The notes beneath the pieces are model-generated. The model ran no database searches and was not told the origin of the DNA. It worked only from the letters and a program-made list of their open reading frames with translations. Source: Isochrysis galbana (lineage: Eukaryota > Haptophyta > Isochrysidales > Isochrysidaceae). Taken from it: 64,000 nt of DNA. Numbering within the stretch: position 1 is the stretch's first letter; every line of letters begins with the position of its first letter. The stretch lies in the NCBI GenBank assembly GCA_018136815.1, contig CM030941.1, forward strand, positions 2,583,784 to 2,647,783. Reading direction: 5' to 3'. Shown here in pieces: positions 17,015 through 27,591 of the stretch. Made by a program: the position numbers and the translations under genes.

Positions 17015-18110
17015 ATGGAGCGCGCGCCGCCTCCCGCCCTCGCTGCCGCCGCCCTCGCCGCCATGGACGAAGCGTTCATGGACACGCTACTGTCGCCAAA
17101 GCGACCGCGCCAAGACGACCCGCCCGACCAGGTGGGCGCAGGAGCCAGCGGGCCGCGCCCGAGCACCCCCGAGAACGGAGGCACCACAGCCTGCATGCTG
17201 GCAGCCGCCAGCATGCAGCACACCCACACCACCCCACACAGCCACCCCAGCCACACCACACAAGAGGGACGATCCAACAGGGAAGGCCTCCGGGCCTGGC
17301 CCCTACACAGCCGCGGTACCGCCCTCGTGCTCCGGCACGAGGGGCTGGCCCGGCACCATCATGGACACGGCCCCCATGGGGGTATGTCGACAAAAGTCAA
17401 GGCCACTGAGCAGCTTTGGGCCCCCAACAAGGGGGACAAGGACAACAGAGAGGACGACACCGGAGAGACACTCTCCAGCGACGACGAAGGACGGGCAGAC
17501 GACCGCGTCTCGGGCGCCAGGATGACGAGCACGACACCGGCCCCAGAGGCCCATCACAACAAACACCAACACGAAATAGGGCCAACACAACACACACCCC
17601 GCACAAAACCCTTGAGAGGAAGCGGCAGCGCTGTAGACACATTGAGCCCATTGGGCCCTAGAGACTAGAGAAACACGACCAAACAAAGGACTAACCTTGT
17701 CTCCCCCCACGGCCACACAGGTGGCCCTCCTCGACGAAGACCTCGAGCCTGGGCCCGAGGAAGAGGCCGAGTTCCCAAACTCTCATAAAATCATCATCTC
17801 CTTCACGGCGTACGAGAAGGGCCACAAGGCCAAGGACGAAGAGACACTGGGTGCCATTGTAGCGCACCTTAACAAACTAGAAGGCGTCGACCTGGAACCC
17901 GACTTCTTATCCAAGAGCGCCTCCGGCCCATGGGAAATACTTGTTACGGCGGATTGCGGATTGCGCGAATCAATTTCGCGAGATGTACAAGGACGTAGCC
18001 GACTTTGGCAAGGCATCGGAGTTTTAAAACCCCTGATTAATAGGGTGATTAACACCCTATTAATCGATGTACATAGACCAAAAGCGTTCAATTATCCCCA
18101 TCCCTGCTGA
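17015..18110 (+). CDS. Unrecognised 'MERA' ORF, probably element-borne
   Basis: A possible two-exon reading is 17015-17131 plus 17721-18110 (donor CAG|GTGGGC, acceptor CACAG|GTGGCC, phase 0). It gives MERAPPPALAAAALAAMDEA..., then an acidic stretch (VALLDEDLEPGPEEEAEFP) and a compact segment (HKIIISFTAYEKGHKAKDEE ... GPWEILVTADCGLRES). The frame ends inside the left terminus of the 18075-21206 element, so the natural C-terminus is probably lost. The putative intron is itself open in one frame, so an unspliced 217-aa product (17015-17668) is the alternative. I do not recognise the family. A shorter relative with the same start lies at 60506. Confidence 0.35.
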
Positions 18111-18250
18111 CACCTTTCATTGTCACCTGGAGGTTACTTGAGTCAACTTGACCCTTCACATGTTGAAACACACACGTGGTCTGACTCCATTCACTCGATT
18201 TGGGGCAGGGTGGATATATCGTTGAAATCACGATATCTCCTGATATCCAT
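18075..18250 (+). repeat. Left terminal inverted repeat
   Basis: This is the left arm of the pair described for the 3.1-kb element. It is identical to the reverse complement of 21031-21206 and related to solo copies at 11391 and 60683. Confidence 0.8.
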
Positions 18251-18509
18251 GTGCTCTCAGGTGTGCCCGCTCGCACCCTTTCGGGTGTGCCGCTCGCACC
18301 TTTCTGGGCTGGTACCGCGCCTTCTCCCGTCACTCAGCACTCTACCCCTCCCCCTATGATGGAGAGGTGGTTCACTTCGTTTCGCGGGTGGTGTTCCCAT
18401 CTCGCCCCAGTTGGGGCCCCCTCCTCCGCCATCTCCCAAGACAGGCATTTGGGCTCCCTGTCTTCTGGCTGTCTTTGGTACTCCTCCCCGTCTCCCCTCC
18501 CTCCACAGG

Positions 18510-18899
18510 ATGGCAGACAATGAGGCAACGTACGGCGCGATCCAAAGCGCGGTACACGCAGCTCGACAGACTACATCACTGCGCGAAAGGGTTGATGTTG
18601 GGCGATGGTCGATTGTCATACAGAAATACACTTACAAGAAGGGTCACAAGCACTTGGAAGTCCAGATGAGGCTCAAGAACATGACTTTGCTCGAGAAGCA
18701 GCGAATGGAGCAATTGACAAAGGGCAAGGCTGTACTCAGGAGCATGCGCGCTCTGAAGCTCTTCTTCTCGCAGAGCTCCCAAGAGGAGGCAGATGAACTC
18801 CCAGGGCACACCGTCTGGCCTGTGGCCCAAGAGCCACCTGCATCGAGGATAGCTCACGGTTGCGTTTCATCTTCAACTTTCTTTGTGGTACGAAATTAA
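18510..18899 (+). CDS. Small Lys-rich unrecognised ORF inside the inverted-repeat element
   Basis: The ATG at 18510 directly follows a pyrimidine tract and CACAG, so it could equally be an internal exon start. The roughly 130-aa product is Lys/Arg-rich (QKYTYKKGHKHLEVQMRLKN, LEKQRMEQLTKGKAVLRSMR) and probably helical. Nothing matches a transposase that I know. Its place between intact termini suggests it belongs to the element. Confidence 0.3.
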   Translation: MADNEATYGAIQSAVHAARQTTSLRERVDVGRWSIVIQKYTYKKGHKHLEVQMRLKNMTLLEKQRMEQLTKGKAVLRSMRALKLFFSQSSQEEADELPGHTVWPVAQEPPASRIAHGCVSSSTFFVVRN

Positions 18900-18990
18900 A
18901 ATTATTGTCAGCTTAAAACCCGTCACGAAACACCTAGGCGTCCAAGATTTCAGTCATACTGGGGAGAGTTGATCCATCCGAAGAGGTCCA

Positions 18991-19310
18991 ACCTCCGACC
19001 AACACCTTCGCCCCAGCCAACCACCCGAGCTCCGAGCTCCAACCCCCAAGCTCCAACCCCATCCGAGCTCCAACCCCACCCAAGCTCCGACTCCCAAAAG
19101 CTCCAACTCCCTCCTCCGACCAACACCTTCGCCCCAGCCAAGCACCCAATCTCCCTGCTACCGGGAGGTCATGGCGATTGAACGCTTTTCCATGGTGATT
19201 GAAGGCTTTTCCATGCGGTGGGGGTGATGGCGATTGAACGCGTTCCCACGTGTAGGCTGATGGTGATTGAACGCTTTTCTATGCTGTGGGTGAGGGTGAT
19301 TGAGCGCTTC
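18991..19310. repeat. Direct repeat and array of the terminal motif GATTGAACGCTTTT
   Basis: A repeat of about 36 bp starting CTCCGACCAACACCTTCGCC occurs at 18991 and 19113, with GAGCTCCAAC units between. From 19175 to 19310 the motif GATTGAACGC/GTTTTC recurs five times. It matches the outermost bases of the right terminus (ATTGAACGCTTTTGG). These may be extra recognition sites. Confidence 0.6.
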
Positions 19311-19624
19311 TCGCCTATTTAATATTTGTGTGAACGACTCTGGACATTCGATGGCTCAATTGAGTGATGTCAGAAGCAAACGTTTCATGCTTGTGAGTTA
19401 CGAAAAATATATCGTGGAGAGAATGTTCAGAAAAAGACCCTTCGGCATGGTGGACTCACACAATCCTTAACGTCATGTACGAATAAAACGCTAACGTTAT
19501 GTACGAAAACGCTACGCGGGCACAAAACCACTCTAAAAGCGCACTTTCCTCCACGAACACTACCACTTTGGCCTGGTGCCATGACACATCCCTTGAAATC
19601 CAGCGAGAAGCATTTGCATGCACG

Positions 19625-20257
19625 CTAGTTCATCACGATCAGTGTCCATATGGTTGGTGGAGAAGGGAGAGAGCATCGGTAGTACCTGATAAGGCCTCGT
19701 TCGTCAAACACACGCGAGGTGCCCGTCGCATCGGAGATGCGGAAGGCGTACACAGAGTTATCAAGCGGGTCTTCTGCGAACAACGCCCTCCATAAGCCAT
19801 CGGACTCCTTGTGCCTCCCTATCACCAGCTGGCCTACCGCCAGCATGCCATCTTCAAGGACTCCGATGATGATCATGATGCCGTGAAAGTCGGTGAATTC
19901 GCTCAACGCAAGCCTCAAATCGGCGTCCACATCGACGACCTCCTCAAAGTCACCGGGGAGGAGGGGGTGGTATTCCAAGTCGTCGACCCTCTCGTTGAGG
20001 AGATCGGTCATCGGTACACAGAGCAACGCGGAGTCCTTGCAGGTGATCGCCATCCGGGGCACCACAAACTCGGTGAGGAACAGGCCGCACGTCTTGAACC
20101 CGTCCAGTTTGGCAAACCCGATACCTCTCACCTTGGTGAGGCGGGTCAGCATGCTCTGGCAGCAGTCCACTCCCTTCTCACCCACGGTGGTCGGGAGAAG
20201 GCTGCAGAAGTCGGGGTGGGTGTCACAGAGTAAGCGGATGGTGCACGACGAACCCAT
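19625..20257 (-). CDS. Unrecognised 210-aa ORF inside the inverted-repeat element
   Basis: The minus-strand product starts MGSSCTIRLLCDTHPDFCSL and has balanced composition, with hydrophobic-acidic alternation (DFEEVVDVDADLRLALSEFT, FHGIMIIIGVLEDGMLAVGQ), unlike the low-complexity frames nearby. I see no transposase, helicase or nuclease motif. It could be element cargo or a captured host exon. Only about 630 bases are open, so chance is not excluded. Confidence 0.35.
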   Translation of the reverse strand: MGSSCTIRLLCDTHPDFCSLLPTTVGEKGVDCCQSMLTRLTKVRGIGFAKLDGFKTCGLFLTEFVVPRMAITCKDSALLCVPMTDLLNERVDDLEYHPLLPGDFEEVVDVDADLRLALSEFTDFHGIMIIIGVLEDGMLAVGQLVIGRHKESDGLWRALFAEDPLDNSVYAFRISDATGTSRVFDERGLIRYYRCSLPSPPTIWTLIVMN

Positions 20258-21206
20258 AACTCACACTTCGCTCCCCAGTAGAGATGGAGGAGCACGTTAT
20301 GGAGGGAACACTGGACTGTGTTCACCCGCCGGTACTGGGGCAACGAGGGCGCCTACGGGAGGTCGCGAGAAGAGAGGTGGAGGGTGGGAACAGAGCAAGG
20401 AAGAAAGGAGAGCAAAGAGGGGAGGACAAACGGCAACCAGGAACACAGTGCTCTGGAGGAGACGGTACTGGTGAAGGGAGGAGCGGGATGGTGGTGCGAC
20501 CGGGCCGCCAACCCCCCCCCCCACACACACACACCCGTAGAAAAGAAGGAAGCGGGCTGGTGTAGCGGGTTGGCCCTCACCGGCGGCGGGCGCGCGCGCA
20601 CGAATGAGCTGTGGTGATGTGTCACAAGAGAGGTGAGGGGGCAGAACAAGACGGGGGGTTCTGTACCCTGGTGACCAAGACGGACACTGCTGTTGGAAGA
20701 GAACGACGCGAGGCGAGGGAGGCGGGTGGCAAGAGCAGAGGGGCGGAGAGCGCACAGTGGAGAGAGAGGAAGCGCGGCGGCGAGAGGGGAAGCGGCGCGG
20801 CGAGGCCGAAGGGAGGGAGAAGAAGGTGGCGTCAATGAGCGGCGGGCGAGGGGGGCCGTGCGGGTGGGGCGGCAGTGTCGAAATGCGCGGGGTGTCAGAA
20901 TGCGCGGGAGAAGTGGCGAGCGCGGAGGGAGAGGGGGCAGTTCTGAAAGCGCGCACCAGGCTCTTGACAAAAAAAAAACGATCGCTTTCAAAGGAATTCG
21001 ATCAATTTTCTTTGGAGGGGAAAACCAACATGGGATATCAGGAGATATCGTGATTTCAACGATATATCCACCCTGCCCCAAATCGAGTGAATGGAGTCAG
21101 ACCACGTGTGTGTTTCAACATGTGAAGGGTCAAGTTGACTCAAGTAACCTCCAGGTGACAATGAAAGGTGTCAGCAGGGATGGGGATAATTGAACGCTTT
21201 TGGTCT

Positions 21207-21797
21207 TTATTTGCAAGCATGTCAAGGCCTTGTTATTGAGCATGGAGATGTCGGCGACTTTACTACATCGGTGCTCAAATGGTGGGCATCGCATCACAAA
21301 CGCTTCCCTATGTGGGCACAAGCAGCTAGGATTGCTTTTTGTCTCAGTCCCAATTCAGCTGCTTGTGAACGTGTCTTCTCATTACTCCAGTGCTCGTTTG
21401 GTGCGAACCGTGATAGCTCTTTAGCAGACCAAGTTCAAGCGTCAGTGATGTTGCGATACAATCGCAGCAAACGCTAGCAGTCGTGATGTGTGACGTGCGA
21501 CGTGCAAGTGCCAAGTACCAAGTAGCAAACTTCAAATGTAGGTATGTGTATGTGAAAATTGCAGCAGCTATAGCTATAGACCAATAGTCTACAAGTGGTG
21601 GGAGATGATGGTGTATGTGAGGTAGACGTAGACGTGTAACGGGCTCGAAAATCGAAAATACCGCGCGGGCATGCTAGCGGTATTTATAGCGCACAACTGG
21701 ATATTTTTCTGGATATTTGGGTAAATTGCTGGATATTTTGCGGATATTTTTGCTGGATATTTGGGTCCGATTTTGTGGATATTTCTGCCAAGGCCTA
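21207..21797 (+). pseudogene. hAT transposase C-terminus and right end of its element
   Basis: The frame to 21477 encodes a hAT dimerisation region (VLKWWASHHKRFPMWAQAAR, CLSPNSAACERVFSLLQ, then DQVQASVMLRYNR). After the stop, GGATATTT-type motifs recur six times (21700-21785) and the segment ends TTTCTGCCAAGGCCTA at 21797. That is the reverse complement of the hAT left end at 46004, so this is a right terminus. The N-terminal part is missing; the 3.1-kb element abuts it at 21206. Confidence 0.65.
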
Positions 21798-22188
21798 GAA
21801 CGCTCCCTCCCTCCTTCCCTCCGGTATTTCCCTCCCTCCCTCCCTCCGGTATCTCCTCCCTCCCTCTGCTCCAGTATTTCCGTATTTCCCTCCCTCAGTC
21901 ACTCAGTCAGACTGTCAGGCTCAGTCAGGGAAGGGGGGCGCTCTACGAAGCTCAAGCCTCTACTTTAGTTAGGCTGTAGGGGATAGGAATAGATCAGACG
22001 AAATAAGAAGATCGGATGGAGCGGAGGAGAGCGCGGCGGGCTCCTTTTTTGACCGTGGTCTCGGGTCTTCTTCTCTGTGCCGGCCCCGCCCTATCGGCGC
22101 CCTCCCTTGCCTTCCGCGCCCCTGTTGCTCCCTCCCTGTTCTTCTTCTTTCTCTCTCTCCCTGTTCTTCTTCTTTCTCTCTCTCCCCC

Positions 22189-22230
<42 letters not shown>

Positions 22231-22403
22231 TCTTCTGCCTTGCCCTCCTCTCTCTCTCCCCCTCCCTTTCTCCTCTCTCACGTCTCTCTCTCACGTCTCT
22301 CTCTCTCTCTCTCTTCTCCCCCCCTCCCCTCCCCCCCTCCCCCCAGTCCCTTGCCCTGCTCTCTCTCTCTCCCTCCCCTTTCTCCTCCCTCGCCCCTCTC
22401 GCG
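21798..22403. other. 5' flank of the aftiphilin-like gene with CCCTCC repeats and poly-C
   Basis: CTCCCTCC-type tandem repeats lie at 21805-21900. CT-rich sequence follows, with an uninterrupted run of about 37 C residues ending at 22229. The run's length is likely unreliable in assembly. No gene was recognised. The CT-rich stretch may be the leader or promoter of the next gene. Confidence 0.4.
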
Positions 22404-25400
22404 ATGGGCGACGAGGCGTGGGAGGAGGATGATGACGACTTCTCCGAGTTCTGCGCTGAGGCGCCGCCCGCCGTGGAGGAGGAGGAGGACGATGAGTTCG
22501 CGGCGTTCGGGGTCGCCGCAGTCCCAGTCACCACGCCCGCCAACGCTGGCGCTCTCGACGACGACGACGACGATGAGTTCAGGTGAGCGGAGGAGGGGCA
22601 GGCGAGGCGGTGAGAGGGGCAGCAGGGTATACCGAGCGAGAGGGGCCAAATGGAAGCGGTGGGAACGTGTGCTAGATGCCGAAATAAAGAGACGAACGCC
22701 AGGAAATAGTAGTGAGTGCTCAGGAATTACTAGAGAGTGCGCGCAGGGTCGGGCGATGGATGTAGGTGCCAACGCCAGGAGTTGCTCCTGCTCCGTGCGT
22801 ATCACTATGCACCCTGAAAGACACCGGCGCCTCTCGCTGGCTTCACTTGAAATCGAGCTTTGTGCACTTTTCTCGCCATGTTCACGCCATATCCATCCGC
22901 TGCGCCCATGCACAGTGAGTTTGGCGTGCCGGCATGCCCGCCAGCCATGCTGATGTCACCAGCGCCTGCAATTGATGATGAGGAGTTTGCAGAGGTAATA
23001 CGAGCTTTCCACTGGCCACACCACGTGTGGCCGCATACGTGCTGCATCTGTTCGTGCGTGCCCAGCCCTGCTCGATCACTCACACCACAACGAGCTATAC
23101 TGTCCTCTTGTTCGGCGCCTGCAGTTTGCTGTTCCTGTTAAGGCTGAGACCAGCCCAACCGTGGTGGCTCCCTGCGCATTGGGTATGAGTGCTTCTGGCA
23201 TGAGTTTTCGCGCCGAGGAGAACGCGTGCTCCATACCCTCTGTGGCTGCCAGTCTGGCTGTGAATGCTTCAGCGGTCAGCGCTGCCGTTGATTCGGACGA
23301 CGGGGATGACTTCGACTCGGGTGGCGCTCCAACTGCCTTGGCTGTGGCTGCCAGTCTGGCTGCGAGTGCTGCAGCGGTCAGCGCTGCCGTTGATTCTGAC
23401 GACGGGGATGACTTCGACTCGGTTGGTAGCGCTCCAACTGCCTTGGCTAGACCCGGGGCCGAGGGTGGTGAGTTCTCGATAGACGATGTGTCACCTGGTG
23501 TTGTGCATGCGGGCTCATCTAGTGTCTCAGATGTTGCGAGTGGCGGAAGTGAGCGCTGTTCAAGTGAATCGCCGCCAGCCGCGGAGACACCGCTGGCCGA
23601 CGCCTTCTCCAAAGAGAGCGAGGACGCGGCCAGTTTTGAGGCACGGGCCTCGCTCTCCCTTTCGATCGGCTCTCGCACATCAGCCAGTGCTGCGCTGGAA
23701 GGCACAACCTCCTCGGTGGACGACGATTTGTTTGATCGAAGGTCAGACGAATCCTGCGCCTCTCCCGTGCCCCGTCGAGCCAGCTCGGATGACACGATGG
23801 TGGGCGCGAGCACTTTGGCGAGCGAACCAACTGCACACGTGTTGGCGCAACCCTCTCCTGAGGCCATCCCTGATGCCGCCTTTGAGATTGGCGACGAGGA
23901 CGACGAGGCTAGCGGGGATGAGAGCGATCGCACAAGCGGGGCAGACGCCAGTAGCATCAACGAATTGGACGATGTTGGTGCAGTCGGCGCGTACGACACC
24001 CAGTCGGCTGCTCCGATGGGAGCGGGTGATGCTGAGTCGACCAAAGCAGGGAGTGGGACACGCAACGACTTTGGTAGCTTTGGAGGCGCCGACAGTCTAG
24101 CGGCGCCAGCTATCGCGGGCAGACCAAGCCCGACTGCGCGAAGCGCTGTCGACTTGAGCGGCTGTGGCGACGCAGGCGCGACGGCCCATGCAGAGGCGCA
24201 GGACGATGATAGCTTTTGTGACTTTGGTGCTGGAGGCGTGGTTGCCCACGCCGAGACGAAAGATGACGAGTTTGGCGACTTTGAATGCGAGGACACGACG
24301 ACCCAAGCTGTCATGGCAGATGGCGAGTTTGGTGCCTTCGGAAGCAACGGGGCCGATGAAGCAGACGTTGAAAATGATGACGATTTTGGTGACTTTGGGG
24401 GTCGAAGCGCGCTGCAGGCAAGTGCACAGGACGACGATTTTGGTGACTCTGGGGGTGGGAGAGCCTCGCAGCCTGTTAGGAATGACGACGACGACGACTT
24501 CGGTGATTTTGGCGGAGGGGTGGCCCAAGGAGATGACGACGACTTTGGCGACTTTGGTGGGAGCAGCTCGCCGCCAGGTGTAGCCGACGCCAGCTTTGGC
24601 ACCTTTGGGAGCGGCAGCACCACGACGGCGCTGGCCACCAGCGGACCATCCCCGTCGGCTAGAACAGACGAGCTCCTAAACGCTGCCGCTTTTGAGGGGG
24701 ACGCCGAGCATTTGCGATGCGCCGCGGAGGCGATGCTAAGTAGGGCCCTTTCGCACACCGGCAGCTGCGCGGCCACCTCTGGAGTGGCGCCCCTCAACAT
24801 GACACAATTGCTCTTGCAGGTGAGCTACACCCTTACCCGCTCATGTGCACTGTGCCTCACGCCGTCCTTCTGCGCCGGCGAGGGCCTCGTTCCTTAGTGT
24901 CCCGCGACCGTGCCGCCCCATGCCCACTGCAGCCCGTAGCATTGATGGTGAGGCCGTCTACCGCAAGCCTGCTCTTCTTTTCTTGCACAGATGCTGTCGG
25001 CCAGTCCCCCCTCACCGACTGACGCCTTCCCTTGGGATTTGACTCTTTGGCGACGGCCCAGCGAGGAAGACCTACCTTGGCACGGTTCACTCATCCAGCA
25101 GCGCTTCGTTGCGGCGCTGGGGCTCCCAGCACAGGCGGTAGAGGTCGAGGCGGGTGGTGGGCCTACCCCGACACGCATTTCCACGAGCGCTGCCTCGGAT
25201 GCGCGCGCCCTTACTGAGGGCGGTAGGCCCAGGGAAGATGTGCCCGTTGCACCACCAGTGGCCATGCCAAGCCAATCATTTGGACCCGTGCTTAGCGGCC
25301 TAGGAAGCCTCGAGAGCACACCGGCGCCGAGCGTGATGTTTGGCAACCCGCCTGATACCGGCTTAGGCGTCTTTGATTCCCAAACACCGGCAGCTCCTCC

Positions 25401-25809
25401 GGCATTCGCTCCCATTGCGAGTGACGACTTTGGCGCCTTTGACAGTTCCCAGCCGCCGCCGCCCCAAGTCACGGCTAATGACGACGTCTTTGGTATCAGC
25501 GGTAGCAACGGCGCGCAGCAGCAATCAGCGCCCGCACCGGCCACCCAAGCTCATCCCGCCGGGGTAAGCTCCATGCTTGATTTCGACCTCCTCAGCTCGT
25601 TCGGCACTTCTTCGGCTGTACCCTCCACATCTGCTACGCCAATCGCTGACCCGTTCATGGCTGACTTTCTCTCGCCGACAGCGCCCGCACCGGTTTCCGC
25701 CTCCCAGACGCATGCCGGCGTTGGAACTACCGGTGTGGCCGAGTGGCTCGAAAACCTGCCGAGCATCGGCTACATGCTCAGTAGCACGCTTGTCCTACCG
25801 TCAGCCTGA
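22404..25809 (+). CDS. Aftiphilin-like clathrin-adaptor-binding protein
   Basis: Four exons give about 923 aa: 22404-22582, 22916-22994, 23125-24819 and 24991-25809, all GT-AG with matching phases. The start MGDEAWEEDDDDFSEF opens the acidic region. Acidic-phenylalanine motifs of the type DDDFGDFGG recur about a dozen times (24220-24600), with further FGAFDS/FGSFGG copies. Such DFxxF / FGxF motifs bind AP-1 and GGA ear domains. The start of exon 4 (WDLTLWRRPSEEDLPWHGSL) resembles the conserved C-terminal clathrin-box region of aftiphilin. The inferred role is clathrin-coated vesicle traffic at the trans-Golgi or endosome. Exon 3 carries an internal duplication (23242-23450). A merely low-complexity acidic protein is the alternative. 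Confidence 0.7.
23242..23450 (+). repeat. In-frame duplication of about 100 bp in the aftiphilin-like gene
   Basis: Two adjacent units, each starting GTGGCTGCCAGTCTGGCTG, differ by a few substitutions and one 6-bp indel. Each encodes AVSAAVDSDDGDDFDS, so the duplication adds an acidic-Phe motif without breaking frame. Confidence 0.8.
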
Positions 25810-26441
25810 CCGGGACCACAGGGCATGGACTAGCTATCGACGACTCGTGTGCAAGGTGCTGCAAGATCTTTGAAACCATCAGTGCGGTTGCCCTACACTC
25901 CTTGGTTCCCCAATTCACGCTATGATCTCGACACTGCTTGCTCCACGTAAGCAGTACATGGTAAATGGCTTCAACGAATGGGAGGTTGAAACGTTGTCAC
26001 CTTCTTCGTTTACCGGGCCCCTTGCCCAACTGGGGTATACTGTATGTGTACATTGTGCCCATTGCCCGTGGCAACAAGCTCGGCCACCCTCCGGCCGGCC
26101 AGAAAAAATATTGGGACCTCAAGCTACACTTTATACTACACTTGGTTCACATGGTCAAGAGGGCACCATCTACCTCTACCTACGTTTATAAGGGGCGGTC
26201 GATAGGGGCCTCGCGCCCCCCTCTCTCCATCGCGGACACCCCCGGGGTGGGCCCGTACAATCAACCTCAGCCCCTGCCTTCAGGCAACGTAGCATTCCCC
26301 CCTCCCCTTGCTGAAGCGGCAGAGTTTCTGGTGGGGTGTACATAGGGATAGGGCGTTGTCTTCCGAAAAGACGCCGAGTTGTGAAATTTTCAATATGAAG
26401 TGCCCGCGATGTCGGGTAGAGGTCAAGGCGTATGGGTTCAC
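25810..26441. other. Intergenic stretch between the aftiphilin-like gene and a transposon
   Basis: I see no gene. The sequence has mixed composition with short frames only. The following element begins after the duplicated GTTTACC at 26442. Confidence 0.35.
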
Positions 26442-27429
26442 GTTTACCTAGGGCGGTCAAACAGGGGCTTTTTAACTATTAGTAAGGGTTGGGCTGCATT
26501 TTTTGACCGTGGCGCGAGGCCCAATAAAAAACCTTCAGGGGGGGCCACCTGCCGCCACGAAAATCTTAGCCAGGAAATGGTGCGATTCTCCCCCCCCCCC
26601 CCTCCGTCACGCGCGCTCACGCTCTACCCGTAAAGAATGGGCGGTCGCGCCCGCGGGGGGATCGATTCCTTTATATCTAAGCTACATTCGGCATTTGATT
26701 CCCGCCCGATGCAGCGCCGTGTCGGGCTGCCGACAGTCCGACCACCCCCTGACCCTCTGGCATCATGGCCCGCGCAGCCCACCCAGCTCCTCACAGCGCG
26801 CGCACGCGGCTACCCTGGCTGCCGCAGACCCCGCCCTGACCATCCCGACCCGCCCCTCGCAGGATTTGCCCTCACTCGAACTCGGCATCGAGAACCAGGA
26901 CCAGCTCACCGACGCGGCCGTCCACGCGTGGCTGACAAGCCTCCGCGTTGAGGCTGCCCTCGCGGCCCTCCTCTCTCTGACAGTGCCAGATTCGGCGCTG
27001 ATCGATGAGGCAAGACCCGTGGGTGGCCTCAGGACGGGCCACGTCGTAGCTCTCTACGCCGCGGCGAGCAAAAAAGGCCCAAGATCTTGCCAGAGCGCCT
27101 CACAGCGCATCTGGCGGGAACCCACCACCCAAAGCAGAAATCATCTTCTGCCGCTGGGTGGTGGGCTTGGCAGGCGGTATTGGGAATCAACCCATACTGC
27201 CAATGACGCGCGACGGCGCGACGAAAGCGCTCCTGGCACGCGGAGCTCGCGCAGCCAAGGCGCACTCCAAGGTCTTGGCAATACTTGACATGAAGTCAAG
27301 GAGAGCCATAGACCGCGGAGCCGACGCGGCGTCCGTCGATCTCCGGTGGGCAGCAGAGGCAGAGGGCCTTTGGCGGTCCGCCGCCAAACCTTTCAACATT
27401 GGCAAAAGCGACAGCGGCGACGGGCCAGA

Positions 27430-27447
27430 GAGTGGGGGAGGCGGCGG

Positions 27448-27484
<37 letters not shown>

Positions 27485-27490
27485 AGCGGT
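27430..27490. repeat. GGC/GGT trinucleotide tract
   Basis: About 20 GGN triplets run between the unique part of the element and the 203-bp array. It would encode poly-Gly on + or poly-Pro on -. Confidence 0.8.
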
Positions 27491-27591
27491 GGCAATGAGC
27501 CTACCCCACCGATCCAAGCGGCGGCGCCACTCAGTCCGCGGATAGTTCGCTGGCTGATCGCGTGCGGCACGGCATCACCAGGCTCGCCGGC

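Larger units (their letters stand above)
18075..21206. mobile_element. 3.1-kb element with about 175-bp identical terminal inverted repeats
   Basis: The left terminus (18075-18250) begins AGACCAAAAGCGTTCAATTA and the right terminus (21031-21206) is its exact reverse complement as far as I can read. I see no clear target-site duplication. The interior holds one plus-strand and one minus-strand unrecognised ORF, a 5-fold array of the terminal motif GATTGAACGCTTTT at 19175-19310, and a purine-rich stretch at 20360-20960. No known transposase motif was seen. The element may be non-autonomous or belong to an unrecognised superfamily. Confidence 0.7.

Noticed and set aside
18061..21220. Target-site duplication around the 3.1-kb element
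   Set aside because: Flanks (GTACAT versus TTATTT) do not match at any tested length from 2 to 9.
24894..25544. Minus-strand ORFs across the aftiphilin-like gene
   Set aside because: They are antisense shadows of exon 4. The plus-strand exons join with correct phases and show real motifs.
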